Source: Panacagrimonas sp046594215
Lineage (GTDB): Bacteria; Pseudomonadota; Gammaproteobacteria; Nevskiales; Nevskiaceae
Length of the DNA: 64,000 nt
NCBI GenBank assembly: GCA_046594215.1
Contig: JBKJPX010000057.1
Location: 172,339-236,338 of the forward strand
Direction of reading: 5' to 3'
In this document: in pieces, positions 17,324 through 28,570 of the stretch
Layout: each line of letters starts with the position of its first letter
Numbering within the stretch: position 1 is the first letter of the stretch
Notes under the pieces: generated by a model
What the model was told of the DNA's origin: nothing
Databases searched by the model: none
The model's input: only the letters and a program-made list of their open reading frames with translations
Position numbers and translations under genes: made by a program

Positions 17324-18621
17324 GACGCGCCGCCTTTCTTCGCCGCCTGTCGTAGCGCCGCGAGCCGCTCCGCGATACGACCCTCCATCCCGCGGTTCGT
17401 CGGCTCGTAGAACACGGTGTCGACGAGAGCGTCGGGCAGAAACTGCTGCCCCGCGGCATGTGCGTCGGCCTCGGCGTGGTCGTAGCGATAATCCTTGCCG
17501 TAGCCCATGTCTTTCATCAACCTCGTCGGCGCATTGCGGATGTGCATGGGGACCTCCAGCGAGCCGTGCGCCTCCACCGCCGCACGCGCGGCACCGTACG
17601 CGGCATACACCGCGTTGCTCTTGGGCACGCCCGCCAGATACACCAGCGCCTGTGCGATCGCGAGTTCGCCTTCCGGGCTGCCGAGACGCTCGTAGGCATC
17701 CCAGGCGTCAAGGCACAGCCGCATCGCGCCGGGCTCCGCCAGACCGATGTCCTCGTAGGCCATGCGCGTGACGCGTCGCGCGATGTAACGTGGATCGGCG
17801 CCCCCGTCGATCATCCGCGCGAACCAGTACAGCGCCGCGTCCGGATCGCTGCCGCGCACCGACTTGTGCAGCGCCGAGATCTGGTCGTAGAAATTCTCGC
17901 CCTGCTTGTCGAATCGTCGCAGCCCACGACCGATCAGTTTCTCGAGCAGAGTTTCCGATTTCTCGCCGGCAGCGCGCGACAGCTCCACCGCGGTCTCGAG
18001 CAGGATTAGCGCGCGTCGCGCATCACCGTCCGCCGCCTGAGCGATACGCTGCAGCCAGGCCTCGGGCAGTGCCTCCGCAGATTCTCCAAGTCCGCGCTCG
18101 CCGTCGACCAGCGCGCGTCGCAGCAGGTCGAGCACCGCCGCATCCTCGATCGATCGCAGTACGAACACGCGCAAGCGCGACAGCAGCGCGCCGTTCAACT
18201 CGAAGCTCGGGTTCTCGGTTGTCGCCCCTACCAGGAGCAGCGTGCCGTCCTCGACGAAGGGCAGCAGCGCATCCTGCTGGCCCTTGTTGAAGCGATGGAT
18301 CTCGTCGATGAATAGCACGGTGCGCCGCGCCGCGAGGCCTTGTGCCTCGGTCTGCGCGCGGGCCACAGCCTCGCGAATGTCCTTCACGCCGGAGAGCACG
18401 GCCGACAAGCTCAAGAACAGCGCATCAACGTGCTGCGCGACGAGTCTCGCGATCGTGGTCTTGCCGACGCCCGGCGGACCCCAGAACACCAGCGAAGGAA
18501 TGCGCCCGCTTTCGAGCAGGACCCGCAGCGGAGCACCCGACCCGAGCACGTGTTCCTGCCCGACCACCTCATCGATAGAGCGCGGTCGCATGCGCTCTGC
18601 GAGCGGTGCCTGTGGCTTCAT
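17320..18621 (-). CDS. rarA: Replication-associated recombination ATPase RarA (MgsA)
   Basis: A clamp-loader-like AAA+ ATPase that acts at stalled replication forks. It has 433 residues. Walker A is GPPGVGKTT (residues 48-56) and Walker B is VLFIDEIHRF, with a sensor 1 region LLLVGATTENPSFE. The C-terminal half has the MgsA_C pattern (HKSVRGSDPDAALYWFARM). It overlaps both neighbours by 4 bp (lolA stop upstream, crcB start downstream), so lolA-rarA-crcB form a tightly coupled operon. Confidence 0.97.
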   Translation of the reverse strand: MKPQAPLAERMRPRSIDEVVGQEHVLGSGAPLRVLLESGRIPSLVFWGPPGVGKTTIARLVAQHVDALFLSLSAVLSGVKDIREAVARAQTEAQGLAARRTVLFIDEIHRFNKGQQDALLPFVEDGTLLLVGATTENPSFELNGALLSRLRVFVLRSIEDAAVLDLLRRALVDGERGLGESAEALPEAWLQRIAQAADGDARRALILLETAVELSRAAGEKSETLLEKLIGRGLRRFDKQGENFYDQISALHKSVRGSDPDAALYWFARMIDGGADPRYIARRVTRMAYEDIGLAEPGAMRLCLDAWDAYERLGSPEGELAIAQALVYLAGVPKSNAVYAAYGAARAAVEAHGSLEVPMHIRNAPTRLMKDMGYGKDYRYDHAEADAHAAGQQFLPDALVDTVFYEPTNRGMEGRIAERLAALRQAAKKGGAS

Positions 18622-19259
18622 CGCGCCCCTGCGATACCCTCGACCACTTCCACGCCTTTCGGCGGGGTGAACTGGAACTGCGCATCGGCGATCGGCGCGT
18701 TGACCTTCAGGTCGCGCAGTTCTACCAGCGTGCTGCCGCCGAGCGGATCGGAGAAACGTAGTCGCTGCGGAACGCCCGCCTTCAACGACAGTTCGATCGA
18801 CTTGAAGTCGCTCTGGTCGGATTTGGGCTCTAGCGAGACCACGCGCAGCCCCTCTTTCTCGCCCAGGTCCCGGGTCGTGAAGTTCTCAGCGAGCTTGGCC
18901 TTCTGCGCCAGCAGCTCCGCCGGCGTGCCGGCCAGCGTCTCGCCCGCAGGCCGCTTCGTGGCCTGCTTCAGATCCGGGTCGTAGGCCCAGATGGTCTGGC
19001 CGTCGCATACCATCAGCTGCTCGTAGGGCTGGTCGTAGGACCAGCGAAATTTGCCTGGGCGCGCAATGGCCACCATGCCGGAGCCGGACGACACCAGCTC
19101 CCCGTGCTCGTCGGTCTGGGTCTGCACGAAGCGCCCGTTGAGCGTGCGCACGTTCTCGACAAACTGGCGCAATTCCTCCTCGGCCGAGGCGGCGCGCGCC
19201 GGGTTCGCGGCGAACATCATGCCGAGTAGGCTCAGGGCGAGGGAAAGCTTTGGAAGCAC
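18618..19259 (-). CDS. lolA: Outer-membrane lipoprotein carrier protein LolA
   Basis: Periplasmic chaperone that takes lipoproteins from LolCDE to LolB. It has 213 residues: a signal peptide of about 23 residues (MLPKLSLALSLLGMMFAANPARA), then the LolA fold with LNGRFVQTQTDEHG and GKFRWSYDQPYEQLMVCDGQTIWAYDPDLKQAT, the conserved strand pair of the family. The C-terminus includes FSDPLGGSTLVELRDLKVN. It lies 135 bp after ftsK and overlaps rarA by 4 bp. Confidence 0.95.
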   Translation of the reverse strand: MLPKLSLALSLLGMMFAANPARAASAEEELRQFVENVRTLNGRFVQTQTDEHGELVSSGSGMVAIARPGKFRWSYDQPYEQLMVCDGQTIWAYDPDLKQATKRPAGETLAGTPAELLAQKAKLAENFTTRDLGEKEGLRVVSLEPKSDQSDFKSIELSLKAGVPQRLRFSDPLGGSTLVELRDLKVNAPIADAQFQFTPPKGVEVVEGIAGAR

Positions 19260-19394
19260 GAAGGGAGGGGACCTAGGACCTGTGTTTGGATTTGCAGCGA
19301 AACGTCGCCAGCGTGGAAGTACGCTGCCACCACGCTCAGAGTGACAGAGTGCCGGGCCGAGCTTAAGCAGCGCGGAACGCAGAAGCCCGGGCGC

Positions 19395-21791
19395 CTAGTC
19401 GCGCCCGCCGGGCGCCAGTATGTCGCGGTTGCCGCCTGGCCCGCTGGGCCCAACCAGTCCCGACGACTCCATCTGCTCGACCATGCGCGCCGCACGGTTG
19501 TATCCGATCTTCAGGCGACGCTGCACCCAGCTGACGCTCGCCTTGCGCTCCTGCAGAACCATGGCCACTGCCTGGTCGTACAGCGGATCGGACTCCGCGT
19601 CCTCGCCACCCTCGCCCGGCTGCGGCGCCTGCGGCTCATCGGCGCAGATGTCCTCGATGTAGTCCGTCGGCGCCACCTGCTTGAGATAGGCCACTACCTT
19701 GTGCACCTCGTGGTCGTCTACAAACGCGCCGTGCACGCGCGCCACGGTGGACGCACCAATCGGCCTGTACAGCATGTCGCCGTGACCGAGCAGCGTCTCG
19801 GCGCCCTGCTGGTCGAGGATCGTGCGGCTGTCGATCCGCGACGCTACCTGGAAGGCGATGCGCGACGGGATATTCGCCTTGATCAAGCCGGTGATGACGT
19901 CGACGCTCGGTCGCTGCGTGGCGACGATCAGGTGCACGCCCGCAGCGCGCGCCTTTTGCGCCAGGCGCGCGATTAGCTCTTCCACCTTCTTGCCGACCAC
20001 CATCATCATGTCGGCGAGCTCGTCGATGACCACGACGATGTGCGGCAGCGGCGCCAGGACCTCGGGCTCGGGCAAGGGCCCGTCGCCGTTGTTGCCAAAA
20101 AGCTCAGGCGCGATTTTCAGCGGGTCGCGGATCGGCGTGCCCGCGGCGACGGCATCCTCGATCTTCTTATTCATGCCGGCGAGATTGCGCACGCCGAGTT
20201 GCGTCATCAGGCGATACCGGCGCTCCATCTCAGCCACGCACCAGCGCAGCGCGTTGGCCGCGTCCTTCATGTCGGTGACGACCGGCGTCAGCAGGTGCGG
20301 GATGTCCGCGTAGACCGAAAGCTCCAGCATCTTCGGGTCGATGAAGATGAAGCGAACCTGCTCGCGCGTAGCCTTGTAGAGCATCGACAGGATCATCACG
20401 TTGATCGCCACCGACTTGCCCGCGCCGGTAGTGCCTGCCACCAGCAGGTGCGGCATGCGGCCCAGGTCCACCGACACAGGGTTGCCCGCGATGTCCTTGC
20501 CCAGCGCCATCGACAGAGGCGACGTCGAATTTTTGTAGTTTGCCGATTCGAGGATCTCGCGCAACGCGACCATCTCGCGCTTGGTGTTCGGGATCTCCAG
20601 GCCCACGTAAGGCTTGCCTTCGATCACCTCGATGACGCGCACGCGCGACACCGACAGCGAACGCGCGAGGTCGTTGGACAGATTGGTGATCTGCGCGCCT
20701 TTCACGCCCGGCGCCGGCTGCAGTTCGAAGCGCGTGATGACCGGCCCGGGAGTCGCCGCCACGACCTGGCACTTGATGCCGAAGTCGGCGAGGTGTCGTT
20801 CGACGTCGCGCGACAGGCGTTCCAGTTCGTCGTTGGTGTACCGCTTTCCGCTGGGGCGCGCCGGATCGAGCAGGCTAACGGGAGGAAGCGGATCGCCACG
20901 AAAAGCTGTGGAAGACTCGAGCTTGACCGGTTTGCGCACCGGCTTCGGCGCGGGCGGCGCGACCGCGGCAGCCGTGAGATCGAGATCCGGCTCGGCCGCA
21001 CCCAGGCGCAGGGTGGGCTCAAGCCGAACGACCTCCTCCGCGAACCCGCTGAGCGCAAGCTGCAGCTCGGCGTCGTCCAGTCTTTCCGGTCGTGGAGATC
21101 CGCCGATCTCTGGCGCCTTGCGACGGGACACGCGTCCCGGCTTGTTGAGCGCCGACTCAAGGTTGGTCTGGCCGGCGATTTCGAGCAGCGGATCGCGTTC
21201 GACCGGCTTCTTCTCGCGCTGCTTGGGCATCAGGCGCATGACCACTCCACCGACGCGATCGACCACTCCGATCCAGGAGAACATCAAGGCCAGCGGCGCG
21301 GCCGCGAGGAACAGGGTGAGCAGGCTCAGGCTCGCGCCAAGCGGCTTGAGCGCCATCACGAACCACGCACCAATCACTTGCCCGGCGATACCGCCGCCGC
21401 CCTGGGGCGGGAACGACGGCCATACGCCGGCGTGCAGCGCGCACAGCCCCGCCAGCGCAACCAGCATCACCATCCAGGCCGCGATGCGCACGACCACCGG
21501 CATTGGCGTGGACGCGCGCGAACCGCGAAATATGCGAACTCCGGCGACGCAGACGCCCCAAGGCAGGAAGAACGCGACATAGCCGAACAGGCTCAGCAGC
21601 ACGTCGGCGGCCCAAGCGCCGAGGGGTCCCACAAGGTTCTTCACCGGCGCGCCGGTGCCCGAAGAAGTCCAGCCCGGATCGCTGGCGTCGAAGCTGATGA
21701 GTGCGGCCAGGAGGAACAGGGTGACGCCAATGCAGGCAAGAAGCCCGGCTTCGCGGGGCAATCGTTCCAGCCAGCCCGGGTCCGTCGCCAT
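19395..21791 (-). CDS. ftsK: DNA translocase FtsK
   Basis: Septal motor that pumps the chromosome through the division site and activates XerCD at dif. It has 798 residues from MATDPGWLERL. Four to five membrane segments occupy residues ~20-170, followed by a short linker, so this is a compact FtsK without the very long linker of E. coli. Walker A GTTGAGKS lies near residue 455, with Walker B as IVVVIDELADM. The C-terminal gamma winged helix includes SVSWVQRRLKIGYNRAARMVEQME. The frame is open 49 residues further upstream, but that part is unlike FtsK. The window lacks lrp and trxB, which often lie upstream in relatives. Confidence 0.96.
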   Translation of the reverse strand: MATDPGWLERLPREAGLLACIGVTLFLLAALISFDASDPGWTSSGTGAPVKNLVGPLGAWAADVLLSLFGYVAFFLPWGVCVAGVRIFRGSRASTPMPVVVRIAAWMVMLVALAGLCALHAGVWPSFPPQGGGGIAGQVIGAWFVMALKPLGASLSLLTLFLAAAPLALMFSWIGVVDRVGGVVMRLMPKQREKKPVERDPLLEIAGQTNLESALNKPGRVSRRKAPEIGGSPRPERLDDAELQLALSGFAEEVVRLEPTLRLGAAEPDLDLTAAAVAPPAPKPVRKPVKLESSTAFRGDPLPPVSLLDPARPSGKRYTNDELERLSRDVERHLADFGIKCQVVAATPGPVITRFELQPAPGVKGAQITNLSNDLARSLSVSRVRVIEVIEGKPYVGLEIPNTKREMVALREILESANYKNSTSPLSMALGKDIAGNPVSVDLGRMPHLLVAGTTGAGKSVAINVMILSMLYKATREQVRFIFIDPKMLELSVYADIPHLLTPVVTDMKDAANALRWCVAEMERRYRLMTQLGVRNLAGMNKKIEDAVAAGTPIRDPLKIAPELFGNNGDGPLPEPEVLAPLPHIVVVIDELADMMMVVGKKVEELIARLAQKARAAGVHLIVATQRPSVDVITGLIKANIPSRIAFQVASRIDSRTILDQQGAETLLGHGDMLYRPIGASTVARVHGAFVDDHEVHKVVAYLKQVAPTDYIEDICADEPQAPQPGEGGEDAESDPLYDQAVAMVLQERKASVSWVQRRLKIGYNRAARMVEQMESSGLVGPSGPGGNRDILAPGGRD

Positions 21792-22024
21792 GGGAGTGGC
21801 CTGGGATTTGCTTTTGGACAAGGGGTAGGTCGCTGAGCCGAAAGGTGGAATCTGGCGCTCTGGGTCGGTACGCCGCGTGTCGGTCGACGGGCGGTCGGCG
21901 CGAGCGGATGGCGGGCACGAGTATAGCAACTGACTCACTGCGGCCTCCTTGAAAACCGCCGTTAAAGCGGCATACAGGGAGTATCGAAAAGACTGTTACT
22001 TGAGGAATTGCTGGAGAACTCGCA

Positions 22025-22351
22025 ATGCACACGAAGCACTTCGTTCTGACGTCCGATGGCGGAATCCGGGAATTCACCGCAGAGCAGGCGGCGATGGTCG
22101 CGGCCGGCACGAACATCCTCCCGGAGTTCGCTGATCGTCGCTTGCGCTATCTCCAGGTCACGGTCGATGACGAGAACGGCACGGAACTCAAGATTCAGAC
22201 GGCCGGTGCGGCTATCGAATTCGACCACGGCGGCAAGATGACCCAGGCCGGCCCGCAATCCGCCGAGGAACAGATCAGCCGCTTCGAGCACGATGCGGTC
22301 GTGCAATGGGCCATCAAGGACATTCCCAACGCAGCGCCGACGTTCCACTGA
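22025..22351 (+). CDS. Conserved-looking small protein of unknown function
   Basis: The 108-residue product is acidic and soluble, with no signal peptide or membrane segment. It starts MHTKHFVLTSDGGIREFTAEQA and contains a beta-rich middle (RYLQVTVDDENGTELKIQTAG). GGAG lies about 12 bases before ATG (GCTGGAGAACTCGCA). It is divergent from ftsK across a 233-bp gap and sits 18 bp before the GNAT-like gene, likely in one transcript. Third-position GC and the tidy spacing support a real gene. I cannot assign a family or function. Confidence 0.7.
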   Translation: MHTKHFVLTSDGGIREFTAEQAAMVAAGTNILPEFADRRLRYLQVTVDDENGTELKIQTAGAAIEFDHGGKMTQAGPQSAEEQISRFEHDAVVQWAIKDIPNAAPTFH

Positions 22352-22369
22352 CGAGATACCCTTCGGTCG

Positions 22370-23515
22370 GTGAGAACCCGACATGTGCAGCGACTGGGAG
22401 AAGTTGCGGCCGCCGACTGGGACGGGCTGTTTCCCGGCGGCTATCCGTTCTGTCGCCACGCTTGGCTCGCGGCACTCGAACTGCACGGCTGTGTTTCCGA
22501 ACCCGAGGGCTGGCAGTCGCACCACCTAGTGATGCAGGACGATGCGGGACGGCTCGTCGGCGCCGTTCCGCTTTATCTCAAGCATCACTCCTACGGCGAA
22601 TTTGTCTTCGACTTCGCCTGGGCGAACGCCTCGCAACAGCTCGGGCGACCCTATTATCCCAAACTGCTGTGCGCGATTCCCTTCGTTCCCTCGATCGGGC
22701 CCCGCATGGGCGCCGCCGACGCTGGCGTCCGCGCGTCCCTCGCCCGGCGCGTCGCGCTGCTTCCGGAAGCCGAGAAGCTCTCCTCCGTCCACGCCCTGTT
22801 CGTCGACGACCTCGATGCCGAGGCGCTGCGCGCCGAAGGCCTGATCGAACGCAACGACACCCAGTTCCAGTGGCACGACGCCGGCTTTGGCGACATGGCC
22901 GGGTTTCTTGCGAGCCTCACCAGCGAAAAGCGCAAGAAATTGCTGCGAGAACGTCGCCGCGTGGCGGAAGCCGGAATCGCCTTCGAGGTCGTGCGCGGAC
23001 GCGAACTGTCGGATCCCGAGTGGGACCGTGTGTACCGGCTCTACGTCAACACCTATCTCGAACGCGGCCAGTCGCCGTATTTCACGCGCGACTTTCTCGC
23101 CCACGTCGGTCGCCATCCGGATCTGGACATGCGACTGGTCTTTGCCGTGCACGATGGCCGGCGCGTCGCCGTGGCGATCACGCTGGTGGGCGGCGACACG
23201 CTGTATGGACGACACTGGGGCGCAGAAGCGCACTACCACTCGCTGCACTTCGAATGCTGCTACTACCAGGGCATCGAATTGTGTCTGCGCGAGGGGCTGA
23301 AGCGCTTCGACGCCGGCACCCAGGGCGCTCACAAGCACGGTCGCGGATTCGAGCCCGTTCGCACCCGTTCCCTGCACCGGATGTCGGACCCGCGACTGCA
23401 CCAGGCGGTGGCCGACTACCTCGCCCGGGAACGTCGCGCGGTAGCGGCGCGTGAGGTCGAATTCATGCAACATACGGCCTATCGCGCGGACCCCTCCGAC
23501 GCGACTCGAAGCTGA
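22370..23515 (+). CDS. GNAT-fold protein of the DUF482 (peptidoglycan biosynthesis/recognition-like) family
   Basis: The 381-residue product starts at GTG. It resembles the DUF482 family, whose members have tandem GNAT-like folds related to FemX-type aminoacyl transferases. Recognisable stretches are YGEFVFDFAWANA near residue 77, YYPKLLCAIPFVPSIGPR near 95, and LYGRHWGAEAHYHSLHFE (YGRHWG is the family hallmark) near 285, with GAHKHGRGFEP near the C-terminus. The substrate is unknown. The gene sits immediately before aat (21-bp gap), a placement seen in other gammaproteobacteria, and may share its operon. A role in aminoacyl transfer is plausible but unproven. Confidence 0.85.
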   Translation: MRTRHVQRLGEVAAADWDGLFPGGYPFCRHAWLAALELHGCVSEPEGWQSHHLVMQDDAGRLVGAVPLYLKHHSYGEFVFDFAWANASQQLGRPYYPKLLCAIPFVPSIGPRMGAADAGVRASLARRVALLPEAEKLSSVHALFVDDLDAEALRAEGLIERNDTQFQWHDAGFGDMAGFLASLTSEKRKKLLRERRRVAEAGIAFEVVRGRELSDPEWDRVYRLYVNTYLERGQSPYFTRDFLAHVGRHPDLDMRLVFAVHDGRRVAVAITLVGGDTLYGRHWGAEAHYHSLHFECCYYQGIELCLREGLKRFDAGTQGAHKHGRGFEPVRTRSLHRMSDPRLHQAVADYLARERRAVAAREVEFMQHTAYRADPSDATRS

Positions 23516-23536
23516 CCCGAGCGCAGAGCCGATTCG

Positions 23537-24280
23537 ATGGACAACCCGATCCGGCTGCACTGGCTGGATCCACGCGATCCGCAGCAGCCCTTCCCGCCAG
23601 CGCATCTAGCGATGCGCGATCCGAACGGGCTGCTCGCCATCGGCGGCGATCTCTCGGTGGCGCGCCTGATCCGCGCGTACTCGCAGGGCATCTTCCCCTG
23701 GTACAACCCCGACGAACCGATCCTGTGGTGGAGTCCGGATCCGCGTGCGGTGCTGATCCCCACGGAAATGCGCGTGTCGCGCTCGCTCGACAAGTCGGTG
23801 CGTCGCGGCAACTACGGCGTGAGCCTCGACCTCGCCTTCGACGAGGTGCTCAACGAGTGCAGCGGTCCGCGCTCACGCAGTCGTGGAACTTGGCTGGGCT
23901 CGGAGATGCGTGATGCCTACGCCGAGCTGCACGCGCGTGGCTACGCGCACTCGGTCGAAGTCTGGCGTGACGGGGCGCTGATCGGCGGGCTGTACGGCGT
24001 GGCGCTCGGCCGCGTGTTCTTCGGCGAATCCATGTTCAGCCGCGCCAGCGACGCTTCGAAGCTCGCGCTGTACTGGCTGGGCCAGCAGTTGATTACCTGG
24101 GGCTTCGATCTGATCGATTGCCAGGTCGGCTCCGCACACCTCAAGAGCCTGGGCGCCATCGACGTCTCGCGCGAGCGCTTTCTGAACCTACTGCGGGTCG
24201 CCGTCGCCAGCCCGCCCCGCACCGGGCAGTGGCGCTTCGACATCGCGCTGCCCGTGGCTCGCGAGCACCTGCCCGCATGA
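23537..24280 (+). CDS. aat: Leucyl/phenylalanyl-tRNA--protein transferase
   Basis: This enzyme adds Leu or Phe from aminoacyl-tRNA to proteins with N-terminal Lys or Arg, creating N-degrons. It has 247 residues. Conserved family stretches are FPPAHLAMRDPNGLLAIGGDLS (near 15-37), YSQGIFPWYNPDEPILWWSPDPRAVL (near 49-74), and GGLYGVALGRVFFGESMFS (near 148-166), followed by the catalytic-region LIDCQVGSAHLKSLGA. With Bpt, ClpS and ClpA nearby it completes an N-degron pathway. Confidence 0.97.
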   Translation: MDNPIRLHWLDPRDPQQPFPPAHLAMRDPNGLLAIGGDLSVARLIRAYSQGIFPWYNPDEPILWWSPDPRAVLIPTEMRVSRSLDKSVRRGNYGVSLDLAFDEVLNECSGPRSRSRGTWLGSEMRDAYAELHARGYAHSVEVWRDGALIGGLYGVALGRVFFGESMFSRASDASKLALYWLGQQLITWGFDLIDCQVGSAHLKSLGAIDVSRERFLNLLRVAVASPPRTGQWRFDIALPVAREHLPA

Positions 24281-24434
24281 GCGCCCATCGACACGTTGGT
24301 CGCGACGCGGCGCGTCCGAGCTGCAGGCGAAGTCGCTCTCTTTTCGCGCAAAGGATTCCACTTCGCGACGTGGAGGAGACGGGCGAGTGGCGCATGCAGC
24401 GCGTTCGATACCTATTTGAAGCCGGGGTTCCCCG

Positions 24435-25142
24435 GTGAGCGCGCGGGTTCGCCTCTTCCTCTCCACCGAGCACCCCTGCGGCTACCTGCCCGCGCGCGCG
24501 GCCCGCAGCCTGTTCGTGGATCCCGACTACCTGCTCAACCCACAGCGCTACGAGAGCCTGCTCGAGCAGGGCTTCCGTCGCGGCGGCAACCACGTCTACC
24601 GGCCCCGCTGCGAGTCCTGCCGCTCCTGCATCCCGGCACGCGTGAAGGTCCAGGACTTCGAGCCCAACCGCGCGCAGCGCCGCTGCGAACAGCGCAACAC
24701 CGACCTGCACCTCCACATCCGCAAGGACATCACCGACGAGCAGTTCAAGCTCTACCAACGCTACCTGCGCGCGCGCCATGACGGCGGCGGCATGAACCCG
24801 GAGGACAAGTCCGGCTTCCACAATTTCCTGAACTGCGGCTGGGGTGCCACCGAGTTCTGGGAATTCAGCCGCGACGAGCGCCTGCTCGCCTGCGCCGTGG
24901 TCGACCGCGTCCCGCAGGGCTTGTCGGCCGTCTACACGTTCTTCGACCCGGAAGAGTCCGCCCGCGGTCTGGGCACCTACGCTGTGCTCGCCCAAATCCG
25001 CCTCGCCCGCTCGCTGGGGCTGCAGTTCGTCTACCTTGGCTACTGGGTACCGGACAGCCCCAAGATGGACTACAAGAAGACATTCCGGCCCCTGGAAGTG
25101 CTTGGAACCCAGGGCTGGGAAGGGCTCCAAGAGGGGGCCTGA
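24435..25142 (+). CDS. bpt: Aspartate/glutamate leucyltransferase (Bpt, ATE1-related)
   Basis: This enzyme transfers Leu from Leu-tRNA to proteins with N-terminal Asp or Glu (bacterial Bpt); older annotations call it arginyl-tRNA-protein transferase. It has 235 residues from a GTG start. The N-terminal cysteine cluster of the family is clear: HPCGYLPARAARSLFVDP and RCESCRSCIPARVKV. The C-terminal half has FWEFSRDERLLACAVVDR and LGLQFVYLGYWVPDSPKMDYK. No strong ribosome-binding site precedes the GTG. A 154-bp gap with no recognised feature separates it from aat. Confidence 0.95.
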   Translation: MSARVRLFLSTEHPCGYLPARAARSLFVDPDYLLNPQRYESLLEQGFRRGGNHVYRPRCESCRSCIPARVKVQDFEPNRAQRRCEQRNTDLHLHIRKDITDEQFKLYQRYLRARHDGGGMNPEDKSGFHNFLNCGWGATEFWEFSRDERLLACAVVDRVPQGLSAVYTFFDPEESARGLGTYAVLAQIRLARSLGLQFVYLGYWVPDSPKMDYKKTFRPLEVLGTQGWEGLQEGA

Positions 25143-25234
25143 CCCCCTGAAAATCCAGGCCGTGGTTGAACCGTTCGGCCCGACCCCGGATAATGCGCGC
25201 CCTTTTATCGACCGGATCGAAACGTCCCCAGAGC

Positions 25235-25453
25235 ATGGCCAAGGAAGACCACATCGAAATGCCCGGCATCGTCGCCGAGACGCTGCCCAATACGACCTTC
25301 CGCGTCAAGCTGGAGAACGGGCATGTGGTCACGGCGCACATCTCCGGCCGCATGCGCAAGAACTACATCCGCATCCTCACCGGCGACAAGGTGACGGTGC
25401 AGCTCACCCCCTACGACCTCACCAAGGGTCGCATCACGTTCCGAGACAAGTAG
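25235..25453 (+). CDS. infA: Translation initiation factor IF-1
   Basis: Binds the 30S A site during initiation. The 72-residue OB-fold protein MAKEDHIEMPGIVAETLPN... matches IF-1 along its full length, including RVKLENGHVVTAHISGRMRKN and the C-terminal GRITFRDK. The start is the ATG of MAKED; the frame is open 23 codons further upstream but without similarity. It lies 92 bp after bpt and converges on clpA, with a shared terminator between them. Confidence 0.98.
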   Translation: MAKEDHIEMPGIVAETLPNTTFRVKLENGHVVTAHISGRMRKNYIRILTGDKVTVQLTPYDLTKGRITFRDK

Positions 25454-25496
25454 CCGAACGAGCCCTCGCCCGCACGCCGAGGCGAAAAGCTACGAA

Positions 25497-25518
25497 AAAG
25501 CCCGCCGAAGCGGGCTTT
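25497..25518. terminator. Bidirectional Rho-independent terminator between infA and clpA
   Basis: AAAGCCCGC and GCGGGCTTT form a 9-bp stem with a CGAA tetraloop. T-runs follow on both strands (TTTCTTGTTT on plus, TTTTTCG on minus). It serves both infA (ending 43 bp before) and clpA (ending 20 bp beyond). Confidence 0.93.
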
Positions 25519-25538
25519 CTTGTTTCTGCGGTCCTGCC

Positions 25539-27821
<2,283 letters not shown>

Positions 27822-27866
27822 GATCGGCTCCCTCGGGATCCAACATGAACGATACGCGTGACTTCA

Positions 27867-28193
27867 TCAGGCTTTTTCCAGCACGGTCAGCAGCGGATGC
27901 TGATGCTGGCGCGCATACGCATTGACCTGCGCGGTCTTGGTTTCGGCAATCTCGGCTGGGTACACACCCGCAACGCCGCGACCCTTGGTGTGGACATGCA
28001 ACATGATCTGCACCGCCGATTCACGGGTGTGGTGGAAGAACTGCTGCAAAACCTGGACCACGAACTCCATCGGCGTGAAGTCGTCGTTAACCACCACCAC
28101 CTTGAACATCGGTGGCTGCTTGGTCTTCGGCTTGGCCGCCTCGACGACATTGTCGAGTTCCGAGCCCGGAGGGATTCGGGACGTATCGCTCAT
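27867..28193 (-). CDS. clpS: ATP-dependent Clp protease adaptor ClpS
   Basis: This adaptor recognises N-terminal Leu, Phe, Tyr or Trp and delivers the protein to ClpA. It has 108 residues from MSDTSRIPP. The N-end-binding pocket residues are in the conserved VVNDDFTPMEFVVQVL stretch, and HVHTKGRGVAGVYPAEIAETK matches the family core. An upstream extension of 69 codons is open but does not resemble ClpS. It is divergent from the DUF2937 gene, with a 377-bp gap between them. Confidence 0.96.
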   Translation of the reverse strand: MSDTSRIPPGSELDNVVEAAKPKTKQPPMFKVVVVNDDFTPMEFVVQVLQQFFHHTRESAVQIMLHVHTKGRGVAGVYPAEIAETKTAQVNAYARQHQHPLLTVLEKA

Positions 28194-28570
28194 GGGTTCC
28201 AGTCTAGCGCGGGGCGAACCCGTTGGGGTCCAGAAATCCCGCCTGTCTTGGATGGCGCTGTTCGCTCCCTTTTCAAGTGTGCCGTGAGGTATCGCATCGA
28301 CATGATTTACCACATCATCCAAGAGACGTTCCAAGTGGGCGTAAAGCCGCGCACCGTCCGTCGGCTCTTCTGCTGCAGGACCGATGCCCCTTCGACTCAT
28401 TCCAGCAATCGTGAAACCGGCGCCGCAAGCTAAAACGTCCTCACCTTGCGGTGTCTCGGCCGAAGCGCGCGGCAGGGACGGCGAAAGTTCAGGCCAGCTT
28501 CATCGTCTGCGAAAAAGCTATAGAGGGGATCGCCGGTCTTCGCCCCCCACCCACCGCTTGGAGTCGTGAC
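28194..28570. other. Intergenic region between clpS and the DUF2937 gene
   Basis: The 377-bp divergent gap holds no open frame with a coding look. In several relatives cspD lies here; no cold-shock protein is present. A TATAGAG element at about 28520 could be a -10 for the plus-strand gene. Nothing else is recognised. Confidence 0.45.

Noticed and set aside
25454..25538. Possible serW-like tRNA between infA and clpA, expected from E. coli synteny
   Set aside because: The 85-bp gap is filled by the terminator hairpin and shows no tRNA arms or T-loop sequence.
28194..28570. Possible small gene (cspD-like) upstream of clpS
   Set aside because: No cold-shock RNP motifs are found in any frame, and the frames lack codon bias.
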